DNA of 64,000 nt, from contig NC_134439.1 of the NCBI RefSeq assembly GCF_030867145.1, positions 8,593,379 through 8,657,378 of the forward strand, given 5' to 3'. Source of the DNA: Opisthocomus hoazin (Eukaryota > Chordata > Aves > Opisthocomiformes > Opisthocomidae). This document shows, one piece after another, positions 1-10,560 of the stretch. The notes under the pieces were generated by a model. That model did no database searches. It saw only the letters and a list, made by a program, of their open reading frames with translations, and had not been told where the DNA came from. The position numbers and the translations under genes were made by a program. The number at the start of each line of letters is the position of its first letter. The first letter of the stretch is position 1.

Positions 1-1
1 G

Positions 2-1991
2 AGGATGCACATCCCAAATTACAGCCAGATTGTAAGTGCTCTGTACCACGTGACCCGGAAGAAGAATGATTTTGAATGGGGCCCTGAGCAACGACAGGCA
101 TTTGAACAGATTAAACGGGAGATAGTTCATGCCGTAGCCCTTGGTCCAGTCCGGTCAGGGCAAGATGTTAAAAACGTGCTCTACACCGCAGCCGGGGAGA
201 ATGGCCCAACCTGGAGTCTCTGGCAGAAAGCACCAGGGGAGACTCGAGGTCGACCCCCGGGGTTCTGGAGCCGGGGATACAAAGGATCCGAGGCCCGCTA
301 GACTCCCACTGAAAAAGAGATTCTGGCAGCACATGAAGGCGTTCGAGCTGCTTCAGAAGTGGTCGGCACTGAAGCACAGCTCCTCCTAGCACCATGCTTG
401 CCGGTCCTGGGCTGGATGTTCAAAGAGAGGGTCCCCTCTACGCATCATGCCACCGATGCTACGTGGAGTAAGTGGGTCGCTCTGATCACCCAGCGCGCCC
501 GAATGGGAAACCCCAGTCGCCCAGGAATTCTGGAGGTCATCATGGACTGGCCAGAAGGCAAAGATTTTGGAGCATCGCCAGAGGAGGAGGTGACACGTGC
601 TGAAGAGGCCCCACTGTATAACCAGCTGCCAGAAGATGAGAAACAATATGCCCTGTTCACGGATGGGTCCTGTCGCATTGTGGGGAAGCAGCGGAGGTGG
701 AAGGCTGCTGGATGGAGCCCTGCACGACAAGTCGCGGAAACTGCCGAGGGAGAAGGTGAGTCCAGCCAGTTTGCAGAGGTGAAAGCCATCCAGCTGGCTT
801 TAGACATTGCCAGTCGAGAGAAGTGGCCAGTGCTCTATCTTTACACCGACTCTTGGATGGTGGCCAATGCCTTGTGGGGGTGGCTGCAGCAATGGAAGAA
901 GAACAACTGGCAGCGCAGAGGCAAACCTATCTGGGCTGCCCCATTGTGGCAAGATATTGCTGCCCGGCTGGAGCAGTTGGCTGTAAAAGTCCGTCACGTG
1001 GACGCCCACGTCCCTAAGACTCGGGCCACTGAAGAACATCAAAACAACCAGCAGGTAGATCAGGCTGCTAAGATTGAAGTGGCTCAGGTGGATCTGGACT
1101 GGCAACATAAGGGTGAACTGTTTATAGCTCGGTGGGCCCATGACACCTCGGGCCACCAAGGAAGAGACGCGACATACAGATGGGCTTGTGACCGAGGGGT
1201 GGACTTGACCATGGACACTATCGCACAGGTTATCCATGAATGTGAAACATGCGCTGCAATCAAGCAAGCCAAGCGGGTAAAGCCTCAGTGGTATGGAGGA
1301 CGATGGCTAAAATATAAATATGGGGAGGCTTGGCAGATTGACTACATCACACTGCCACAAACCCGCCAAGGCAAGCGCTATGTGCTCACAATGGTGGAGG
1401 CCACCACCGGGTGGCTGGAAATCTACCCTGTGCCCCATGCCACTGCCCGGAATACCATCCTGGGCCTGGAAAAACAAGTCCTGTGGCGACATGGCACTCC
1501 CGAAAGAACTGAGTCGGACAACGGGACTCATTTTTGCAACAGCCTCATAGACACCTGGGCCAAAGAACACGGTATTGAGTGGGTGTATCACATCCCCTAC
1601 CATGCACCAGCCTCTGGAAAGATCGAACGTTACAATGGGCTGCTAAAAAACACTTTGAGGGCAATGGGGGGGTGGGACTTTCAAAAATTGGGATACCCAT
1701 TTAGCAAAGGCCACCTGGTTGGTTAACACCAGGGGATCCACCAACCGGGCTGGTCCGGCCCAGTCAAAACCTCAGCGCCCAGTAGAAGGGGATAAAGTCC
1801 CTGTAGTGCACATGCGGAACATGTTAGGGAAGACGGTTTGGGTCAGTCCTGCCTCGGGCAAAGGCAAGCCCATCCGCGGGATTGCCTTTGCTCAAGGACC
1901 TGGGTGTACCTGGTGGGTAATGCGGAAGGATGGGGAAGTCCGATGTGTACCTCATGGGGATTTGATTTCGGGCGAGAATAGTCCTAAATAA
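2..1991 (+). pseudogene. ERV-L-like endogenous retrovirus pol (RT end, RNase H, integrase), broken
   Basis: This is the 3' part of a retroviral pol, cut by the left window edge. One frame runs from the reverse transcriptase thumb/connection region (about 5-298) into RNase H (about 640-1090) and integrase (about 1090-1720). RNase H acidic positions are visible in FTDGS, the glutamate of FAEVKAIQLAL, YTDSW and QVDQAAK. Integrase shows an H-H-C-C zinc-binding pattern (WAHDTSGHQ, then CETCAA) and a D-D-E triad in WQIDY, SDNGTHF and the glutamate of GKIERYNG. Breaks: an in-frame TAG at 299-301, and a frame change between about 1650 and 1698, near a G run, that moves the integrase C-terminal region into another frame ending at 1991. 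The LTR downstream supports the ERV-L assignment (family knowledge). It cannot encode a full product as it stands. Confidence 0.85.
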
Positions 1992-2480
1992 ATTGTATAA
2001 AGTTAATTGTTAAATAACCCTGTCACTGTCTGTTATCACTGTTATAATTGTTATATTTTGTACCAGTAGTAGCATAGTAAGAATCATCCACGTTAAAGAA
2101 GGATGGACTTTTTCAATGAAAACCTAGCAGAGCACAGCGATGATGGAACTGGACCTGGTTTTCAACAACTGGCATCCAGCAACTTCATCAAGATCAACAT
2201 CTCCTGCAGACTGTGGGCACAGGCCGCACCAGATACATCAGCCGTGAGCTCCGGATGCAGCAAGTGACCGCCCATCACCACACATCACCTCTCCCGCCAT
2301 GGAAGACCATAACGACAGATGGAGCCTGAAGTTATGGATTAAATGAGCTCAACGGACACTTTAGAGTGATGATCCATAGACTAAGGGAATGTTATCTGGA
2401 GACAGGAGAAGTGGTGGTGATCAACTGGACAATGGGGGACCTGGGCACGATGTAGATGGTATGGAATAAGGGGTCAGTAA
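1992..2480 (+). mobile_element. ERV-L region between pol and 3' LTR
   Basis: AT-rich at first, then mixed sequence between the end of pol and the LTR. No env-like reading frame is visible, which fits ERV-L elements, which generally lack env. The last stretch before the LTR contains purine-rich runs such as GGAATAAGGGG that could be the polypurine tract, but I cannot fix its limits. Confidence 0.55.
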
Positions 2481-2870
2481 TGTCCTGGGTTTGGCCGGGA
2501 CAGGGTTAATTTTCGCCGGACCCCAGGAAGGGGCGCAGCCGGGGGGTGGGGGCTGACCCCACCTGGCCCAACAGAGCCCGGTGTTCCATACCCTGTGACG
2601 TCACGCGGGGTTCCGGGGGGGGGCGGGGCAGCGGGAGCTCTCTCGCGGCTCGGCAGCGCCGGTGCGGTCCGAGAGCGCGGGTCTGTTTGTGTCGTGATTT
2701 CCCCTTATCTGTGTCGTTGTTGTTCCTGTTCCCTCTGTTTGCTGCTCTGTTAAACTGCCCTCATCCCCACCCACCCGTTCCTGCCTGGTTCTTTCCATTC
2801 TCCGCACGCCGGCGGGGGGAGGGGCGGCCGCGTGGCGCTTTTGTTGCCGGCGGCAGCCGAAACCCAAACA
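2481..2870 (+). mobile_element. ERV-L 3' LTR
   Basis: It begins TGTCCTGGGTTTGGCCGGGA and ends near AAACCCAAACA, so it has the TG...CA ends of an LTR. The start, the internal CCATACCCTGTGACGTCA segment (a CRE-like TGACGTCA) and the TTAAACTGCC segment before the end resemble the common avian ERV-L LTR as I remember it. The 5' LTR lies outside the window, so the two LTRs cannot be compared for age. Confidence 0.75.
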
Positions 2871-2969
2871 GCTGCCAACCCGGTCACCAGGCACGGACCT
2901 GTAACAGGACACGCGTGTTGCTAGCTGACATGTCACGACTTGTCAATTAAAAATTAGACAAAACCCAAA

Positions 2970-3012
2970 TGAATCACAGAATCACAGAATGGTAGGGGCT
3001 GGAAGGGACCTA
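2970..3012 (-). mobile_element. CR1 3'-end remnant
   Basis: The doubled ATCACAGA followed by ATGGTAGGGGCTGGAAGGGAC is the reverse complement of the CR1 LINE 3' terminus. Only about 40 bases remain. Confidence 0.7.
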
Positions 3013-3844
3013 AATGAATTTAAGAAGGGATTAATTCTCACTCCCTGAAAACGTTAGGGCCAAACTCTTTTCTAAAAGTAAACTACGAGAGTAAATTTGA
3101 CATTAATTCAATACTGTTGCCAATTTGGAATCAAAGCAGGAACTCGCCTTTAAATTTTCAGATCCTGGCAATGTTTACTCATCAGCGGTTACCAACAGAG
3201 CCGTCTGAGATTGGTGCTGGTTTCAACACGAGAGGGGACACCGCATCTTTCCTTTCAGAGGAGCTGCTGCCCTGACATCTCGTAACTGCTGCGGAGGTAT
3301 TTCTCAGCCTTCTCACGGTGCGTTTCCCACCCGCAGACCGCACCGCTGCGCTTGGCTCGCACCGCCCCTGCCCCGCTGCGAGGGGAAGACGTGGGGCAGC
3401 GGGGGATCGCAGCTCGGCCCCCTCGGCGCGCGCGCAGCCGGGCGGCCGCTGGCCGTGGGAGAAGCCGCTGGCGGGCACAGCGCATCCAGCCTGCTCTGGC
3501 CCTCTCTTCAGGAAAGAGACGGCGATTTCTGCTCTGGACTCCACCGGTTACCGACGCGAACAGCACAACAAGCCTACCCACAGACACCAGCCGCGCAGAC
3601 CGGTACACTCACGTCACCCACAGCCCTCAGATCCGGCAGGCGGCACTACCAGCCGCGTGTTTAATGACCAAGACTCTGTCGTTCTGGCTGGGGAGTTCTG
3701 ATGTTGCTGAAGAGCTCTGATTCTCTTCAGCAAAAAAGCGTCACTTATTCTACACTGAGCTTTAGTCCAGAGCAGAGCTACTGACACGGACACGGGAGAA
3801 TCCCCCAGCAGGCACCGAACTTCTGTGCCTTTAAGGGAACATTT
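3013..3844. other. No gene recognised
   Basis: The first 200 bases are AT-rich, followed by a GC-rich patch around 3300-3620. Open frames here overlap on both strands and resemble no family I know. Nothing functional is supported. Confidence 0.5.
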
Positions 3845-4822
3845 TCACAGAATCACAGAATGTTAGGGGTTGGAAGGGCCCTCTGGGGGTCACCCAGTCC
3901 AACCCCCCCTGCCCAAGCAGGGTCACCCAGCGCAGGCTGCACAGCACCGCGTCCAGGCGGGGCTGGAATATCTCCAGAGAAGGAGACTCCACAACCTCCC
4001 TGGGCAGCCTGGGCCAGGGCTCCGTCACCCTCAGAGGGAAGAAGTTCTTCCTCGGGTTCAGACGGAACTTCCTGTGCCTCAGTTTGTGCCCATTGCCCCT
4101 TGTCCTGTCACTGGGCACCACTGAAAAGAGCTTGGCCCCATCCTCCTGACACCCACCCTTCAGGTATTTGTAGGCATTTATTAGGTCCCCTCGCAGCCTT
4201 CTCTTCTCCAGGCTGAACAAGCCCAGCTCCCTCAACCTCTCCTCGTAGGGGAGAGGTTCCAGTCCCTTCATCATCCTCGTAGCCCTCCGCTGGACTCTCT
4301 CCAGTAGCTCCTCATCTTTCTTGAACTGGGGAGCCCAGCACTGGACACAGTACTCCAGATGGGGCCTCCCCAGGGCAGTGTAGAGGGGAAGGAGAACCTC
4401 CCTCGTCCTGCTGCCCACACTCTTCTTGATGCACCCCAGGATCCCATTGGCTTTCTTGGCACCCAGGGCACGCTGCTGGCTCATGGTCACCCTGTCGTCC
4501 CCCAACACTCCCAGTCCCTCTCCGCAGAGCTGCTCCCAGCAGGTCCACCCCAAGCCTGTGCTGGTGCCTGGGGTTGTTCCTCCCCAGGTGCAGGACCCTG
4601 CATTTGGCTTTGTTGAACCTCAGCAGGTTCCTCTCTGCCCACCTCTCCAGCCTGTCCAGGTCACGCTGAATGGCAGCACAGCCTTCCGGTGTGTCTACCA
4701 CATCTCCCAGTTTGGTGTCATCAGCAAACTGGCTGAGGGTACATTCTAACTCTTCATCCAGGTCGTTGATGAAGAAGTTAAAGAAGACTGGGCCCAGTAC
4801 TGACCTCCAGGGGACACCACTT
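3845..4822 (-). mobile_element. CR1 LINE, 5'-truncated (reverse transcriptase end and 3' UTR)
   Basis: Read on the minus strand, this starts inside the CR1 reverse transcriptase ([19 protein letters not shown], then [12 protein letters not shown], so the catalytic FADD box survives). It passes through the C-terminal region ending near [20 protein letters not shown] and finishes at the typical ATTCTGTGATTCTGTGA end. Frame changes near 4310-4550 split the frame. Like most avian CR1 copies it is 5'-truncated and should be inactive. Confidence 0.9.
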
Positions 4823-6204
4823 GTTGCTGCTGCGACCGTCATTAAACCTTTCTTGCACTGGACATCCAAAGTAAACGTAATACGAAAGCAAGAAGTTCCA
4901 GGCAGACTTCCGGCCTTTGACATAGGGACATCCTCCAGTGTGGTGAGATCCGCCACGGCTGGAGCCCGCATGCTCCTGTCTCCACAACCCACGGACTGCC
5001 AGGACCCAGACACGTCGCAGTAACCTTCACCCAACGTACACTTCGCATCTCCCAGATCTGTTGTTCTGGCAACATTTAACTCAATAATTTTCCGTTGTTT
5101 GAAACAAAAGTCTATGGACACTGACACGCATCTGAAAAAGGCAAAATGTCAGCAACTGCAGCTAATTTAAGTCATGCCAGAGAGTGCATCTGAGCGAGAC
5201 TTTCATTCCCTGTATTTGTCATGAGCTCCTTGCAGCCCTTCCCGCGGAGGAGGCTGCTCCGAGCAGGCAGGGGACACGCTGCAAACAGCACGACGCTTAT
5301 CTCTGACCGCGGGCTGGCTCCTGCGAACTGAAGTTTTGCAGACCCTGACACTCAGAGAAAATAAAGAAGAATTTGGAGCAGGTACATGGGAAAGAAAGAA
5401 ATCAGCTTTGGGTTACGAGATTCACTGCAGGAAATCTTTGCACCGAGTTATTTTTACAGGGCTGTTGCTCACAGACAGACACAGACAGCGAACGGCCCCT
5501 CGTGTGTGTGGAGCTTCCCCCATCCGGCCCATGGGTGGCTTCAAATATGAATTTAAACATGGGATTAATTCCACCTTGTTTCAGCTTTCTCGTCTAACTG
5601 TGATGGTCTCTTGTCCGTCAGGGAGGGAAGAGCTACACCTCGGAGGAGCACTTTACTGTAGCAACCTTAAAATCCTGCCTTTGGATGAGCGTCGAAGCGT
5701 GGCAGGGACAGACAGAGGGACAGGAGGAATGGAGGCAGCTGGAACCGTGGTCACTCCGGTGAAAGGCTCCCTGCACCCCCCCGTGCCCCCGAGACGCTCG
5801 GCACCTCCCTGGCAGCGCAGCACGCCCGCGCCACGTTCCCACAACAGCCGCGCTCCAGGCTGCCGACTCCCAAACGCCTTCGGAACGTACGATGAGATCG
5901 GGAGACATCTCGTGTCACCCCATCAGCATCAGCCATGGGACCGCGCGCCCACAGCGAGTCTGTGGGTGACACCAAGCTGAGGGGTGCAATGCCCAGGCAC
6001 CTGGGTTGGGGAAGTCCCCACCAGCAGCACAGACCGGGGCATGGACGGACTGGGAGCAGCCCTGCAGAGCAGGGCTTGGGGACGCTGGAAGCTGAAGAAC
6101 TGGACATGAGCCGTCACCGTGCGCGTGCAGCCCAGCCAGCCAGCCGTGTCCTGGGCTGCGTCCAAAGCAGCGCGGGCAGCGGGGTGAGGGAACGGATTCT
6201 CCAG
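4823..6204. other. No gene recognised
   Basis: Unique-looking sequence with no CR1 match, no splice-flanked exon and no RNA gene that I can identify. A 214-codon open frame at 5336-5980 has no recognisable domain and is judged to be chance. Confidence 0.45.
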
Positions 6205-6690
6205 AGCCCTCAGCACGGGACAGACCTGGGGCTGCTGGAGTGGGGCCGGAGGAGACCACGGAAACGACCCAAGGGCTGGAACCCCTCTGCTGTGGAGAGA
6301 GGCTGAGGGAGCCGGGGTGCTTCAGCCTGGGGAAGAGCAGGCTCCAGGGAGACCTGACTGCGGCCCTTCAGTATGTAGAGGGGGCCTATAAGAAAGTTGG
6401 GGACTTTTTACGAGGAGCTGTAGTGACAGGACAAGGGACGATGGTTTTTAACTGACAGAGGGCAGGTTTTGATTAGATACATGGAAGAAATGCTTTACAA
6501 TGAGGGTGGCGAGGCTCTGGCCCGGGCTGCCCAGAGGAGCTGTGGCTGCCCCCTCCCTGGCAGGGTTTAAGGCCAGGCTGGACGGGGCTCGGAGCACCCT
6601 GGGCTGGCGGGAGATGTCCCTGCCCATGGCAGGGGGGTGGGCTGGGTGATCTCTAAGGTCCCTCCCAACCCAAACCCTCCTGTGACCCTG
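6205..6690 (+). mobile_element. CR1 LINE 3' fragment
   Basis: Plus-strand CR1 of a different subfamily from the copy at 3845: GAGAGGCTGAGGGAGCCGGG, CTTCAGCCTGGGGAAGAGCA and GCCCAGAGGAGCTGTGGCTG are recognisable. It ends in GGTCCCTCCCAACCCAAACC without a clear terminal repeat. Confidence 0.85.
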
Positions 6691-9600
6691 ACTCTGGCTG
6701 GAAGGACCCCACAGCTGACCTCTCGAAGCACCCCAGGGCTGTGCAGGCAGCCAGGCCATCCCCCCCGGCCTCAGACCCCCTGCAGCAGCTCTCCGGCCTC
6801 TCCGAACGCCGGCAGCTCACCAGCACCTCCTCGGACAAGGTCTGCCTTAAGCAGCACGTGTAAGAGAGAGATAGTGTAGCCAAAAGGCTGTTATTAAGGG
6901 GAATATATTTACAGGAAGACTTTTTTGCCCCTAAAATACATTCTCTCCTGTCATGCTAATGTAATTTGATTAATTTATTAATGATTTCTTTGTTTTGTTT
7001 TGTTTTTAAGCTGTTTAAAAAGATGTGTGCTGAGCAGAAAAAAATTCAGGAATAAATACATGGCAATTCTGTTGATAATCAAAAGAGGTTTCATGCTGCA
7101 TGAAAGTAAAATCGGGCCCACGGGCTAATTAAAATGGGATCTGAATTAGGATGAATGAATAATTAGCATTATTCATTCCAATCTCATTTACATTGAAATG
7201 TTAGAAATAGCATGATTTACAATTATTTCTGAGGACGCACAAGGGTTCCTTTTCTTATTCCAGCCTGCAAAACGAGTAAGACTTCGCTGTTCAGGCAAGG
7301 AGCACGCCGCGGCCAGAGCCAGCACCAGCAAGGCACCGGCACAGCGCGGATCCTGCCGAGCTCCGTGCCGATGCCGCCTGCATCCCGACCGGGGCCGCAG
7401 TCCCAGCGGGCAGCCTCCCAGCCGGCGCCCGGGGAAGGGACTTCATTGCTGCCACCCCTCATCACTCACGGTGGGTTCAGTCACCACCAGCTGTACTCCT
7501 GTGTTTTTAAGAAGGGTTTACAGCACTCTGCAGCTGAAAAAGATAAAGGAGACAACCCTGCTGGATTTTATTTTTTAATCTACACTACAGAGTACTTGGG
7601 AGTGAAAAGGCTGGTGCTTCTCGGACGACACCCACCACTAATTCAAGTAAATACTCTGGCAAATTCTCACGTGGCAAAAAGCAGAGCATGGTTTTGAAAA
7701 AGCCACAGCGTCAATGTCAATTTGGAAACAGTTTCTGAACAGTGCCTTCAAATCCCAGGCACATTAACAAGGTTCTGCCCATCCCCAGATCAATCTCCTC
7801 GAGGCTAAAAAACCCCTCGCTGAATTATGAGGCTGCAGATCCCATGCAGGATATAAATAGAACACCAAAATATGGGTAAGAGGTAGAGATATAATAAGAT
7901 TCTTGTGCTGTCAGAAAAATGAAGATGTCAAATACGTATTTTTCTGAAAATCAGCATACACATACCCACCCGAGCATTCAGCTTAAAGCCAAACGGGAAG
8001 CTGCCGATGAGACGCGAAGCTCCAGGAGCCTCAGCGTGCCCTCCAGGTAACGCTAACACGAAAGCCAAGCCACAATTTTAGCAACACTCCCCCGCAGTGA
8101 CACAATTCCAGTGAAATCACAGCGCGTTTCGTGCTGGCCAAAACTAGCGTTTACTTCACCTCGAGCAACCGCGCTCCCCGGGAAGCGGCGTCTCGGGGCA
8201 GGCACCCCGGAGCACGCGAGGTCCCGCCTTGGGCAGAGCGGTGTCCGGCGGGGCAGCCCGGGCACCCTGCGCCGCGGCACGGGGACACGACGAGCCGCAA
8301 GCCCGCCTCGAGTTCATTTCAGAGAGGAAGCCTGCAGTGACAACAGGCTTCGTCGAAAATGGAGGCTGGGCTGTAGAGTCTCTGTTGTCTCGTGAGATTT
8401 TTGGAGACCTGTTTTGGGGTCTGGGTCAGCCTGAATCCCTTTAGACACGCTCCGCATGCAGCATCCCTTCTGCGGTGTATCAGCTCCGTGACTTGTATAG
8501 AGAGCTCCCAAATTTGTCACCTCTGTAGTGACTCAGGACAGAGCTGTCAGCTGCTCAGCAAACCCCAGCAAGCTGCTCATCAGATCTGTCCCACAGACTT
8601 AAGGTATCAGGAAACAGAAGCAAGCCCCCGGTGACGCTTGCACTCTGGTGATGTGAAATGTAATCACGGAGAAGATGACGCGGTCAGCAGATTGCACGGC
8701 GAGACGCGGTGCGCTGACAGCCTTTGCAGCGAGGCACTGGATCCTCAGGACAAGCAGCCCCAGCCAAACCGACGCGGCAGCACGCCCAGCCTGGGCCGCA
8801 CCAGCAGAGCAGCGCGAGCAGCCCCTCTCCCCTCGCACCGCCCGCGGATCGGGAAGGGCCCGGCCACTGACGAGCCGCTGCACCGGAGCTCGGACACAAC
8901 CCGGGAGCGACCTCCGCCCCAGCTCTCCAGAGCACTCCCTCTCCTCTTCTGAAGTCTCACACACTTCAAAGCATTTCTCTACAGTAAAGTGTAACCCTGC
9001 TAAGCCTGGATGGGTTTCGGCTCCTACGCTAAACGGCCTCACGCAGCGCTGGCAGGTCCAGCACGACTTCACCGGCCCGGGCCCTGCCCTGCTCTCGGCC
9101 TCGGCCCTGCCGCGCTTGCTCCTCGCCACCAGGAGCTGGTAACGGGCAGCTCCTTCCCTGCGTAATTTAGCTGGGCATCGAAAACAAGGAATTACAGAGT
9201 AGGTAAAAGGGGTTGTTGTTGGGTTTTTTTTTTGCAAAGAGTTTGAGTCTGAAGCTCAAGCCATACTAGAAAAAACACCCAACACCACTGTTCTGAGATC
9301 AAGGCCAAGTGTTTAACCAAAACCTGAGCTCTTGGATTGCCAGCCCAGGCTGCTGGCAGACAGCGTGGCCAGGGACTGGTATTCATACCCTTAAAATCCA
9401 AAGATCAGGAGGGTACCCTCAAGAAAGACTGTTCTACCAACAGAAATGGCTATCAGACTGGCTGAGCACGGTCTCAGTATGGATTCAGGTCCACAAAAGT
9501 CTCCCATCCGTGAGCTGTCAATTCCCCCTCTCCACACCAAGAGGATCCTGCAGGCCGTCCCACGAGATGATCGTACACACACAGCACTCCTCTCCCAGAC

Positions 9601-9726
9601 ACCAAGCAGCCCTCTCTAGGAGCTGCTCCCAGTCTAGAGATCTGTTTCCTGAGACACTGCGTGCTCCTTGGCTCAGGGCTGCTAAACCCTGGTCCAGACA
9701 CATGAGGCGTTACCGCTTGCCAAAAT
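6691..9726. other. No gene recognised
   Basis: 6950-7230 is AT-rich. A GC-rich patch at 8150-8330 and another at 8690-8940 carry overlapping open frames on both strands without domain similarity. I see no exon, RNA gene or repeat I can name. Confidence 0.45.
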
Positions 9727-10110
9727 GCTGGGCTTGTTCAGCCTGGAGAAGAGAAGGCTGCGAGGGGACCTTAGAAATGCTTACAAATACCTGAAGGGTG
9801 GGTGTCAGGAGGATGGGGCCAAGCTCTTTTCAGTGGTGCCCAGCGACAGGACAAGGGGCAACGGGCACAAACTGAAGCAGAGGAAGCTCCAGCTGAACCC
9901 GAGGAAGAACTTCTTCCCTCTGAGGGTGACGGAGCCCTGGCCCAGGCTGCCCAGGGAGGCTGTGGAGTCTCCTTCTCTGGAGATATTCCAGCCCCGCCTG
10001 GCCGCGGTGCTGTGCCCCCTGCTCTGGGTGACCCTGCTTGGGCAGGGGGTGGGGCTGGGTGACCCCAGAGGTCCCTGCCAACCCCTGCCATGCTGGGATT
10101 CTGTAATGCT
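9727..10110 (+). mobile_element. CR1 LINE 3' fragment
   Basis: Starts inside the reverse transcriptase C-terminal region ([20 protein letters not shown]) and runs to GCTGGGATTCTGTAATGCTT, the CR1 3' end. It closely resembles the copies at 25370, 26990, 44103 and 61170, so one subfamily seeded several insertions here. Confidence 0.9.
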
Positions 10111-10309
10111 TCAGAGATCAAACACACCAAACACCCAACAAGTCCGATGCTGTGACAGCTTCTTTGTAGACAAGAGAACCATCCATTTACTTCAGTCACT
10201 TCTTTAGATTTTGAAGGTCCTTAACCTTTAGGTTCCCTTCTACCCTTATGCATCACCCTAAGAAATGTACAATATTCCGCCAACCGGTAGTTTAAACTCT
10301 CAACTCTAC

Positions 10310-10560
10310 CTCCCAAAGCAGGGTCAGCTAGAGCAGGCTGGCAGGTCCACGTCCAGCTGGGTTTTAAATACCTCCACGGATGGAGACTCCACAAGCTCTC
10401 TGGGCAACCTGCCCCTACGGCTGACCACGCTCACAGTAAAAAAGCTTCTCTTGCGTTCAAGTGGAATTTCCCGTGTTTCAGTCTGCGCCCATCACCATTC
10501 CCTGGGTACCGCCGAGAAGAGTCTGGGACAGCAGCAGCAAAGCACTTCTTCCTGTAAGAA
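10310..10560 (-). mobile_element. Degraded CR1 fragment
   Basis: The order of CR1 3' landmarks is kept (GGAGACTCCACAAGCTCTCT, then GGGCAACCTGCCC) but with many substitutions. It is older than the neighbouring copy at 9727. Confidence 0.7.

Noticed and set aside
2546-2950. 134-codon frame as an ERV accessory gene
   Set aside because: It lies almost entirely inside the LTR and has no domain.
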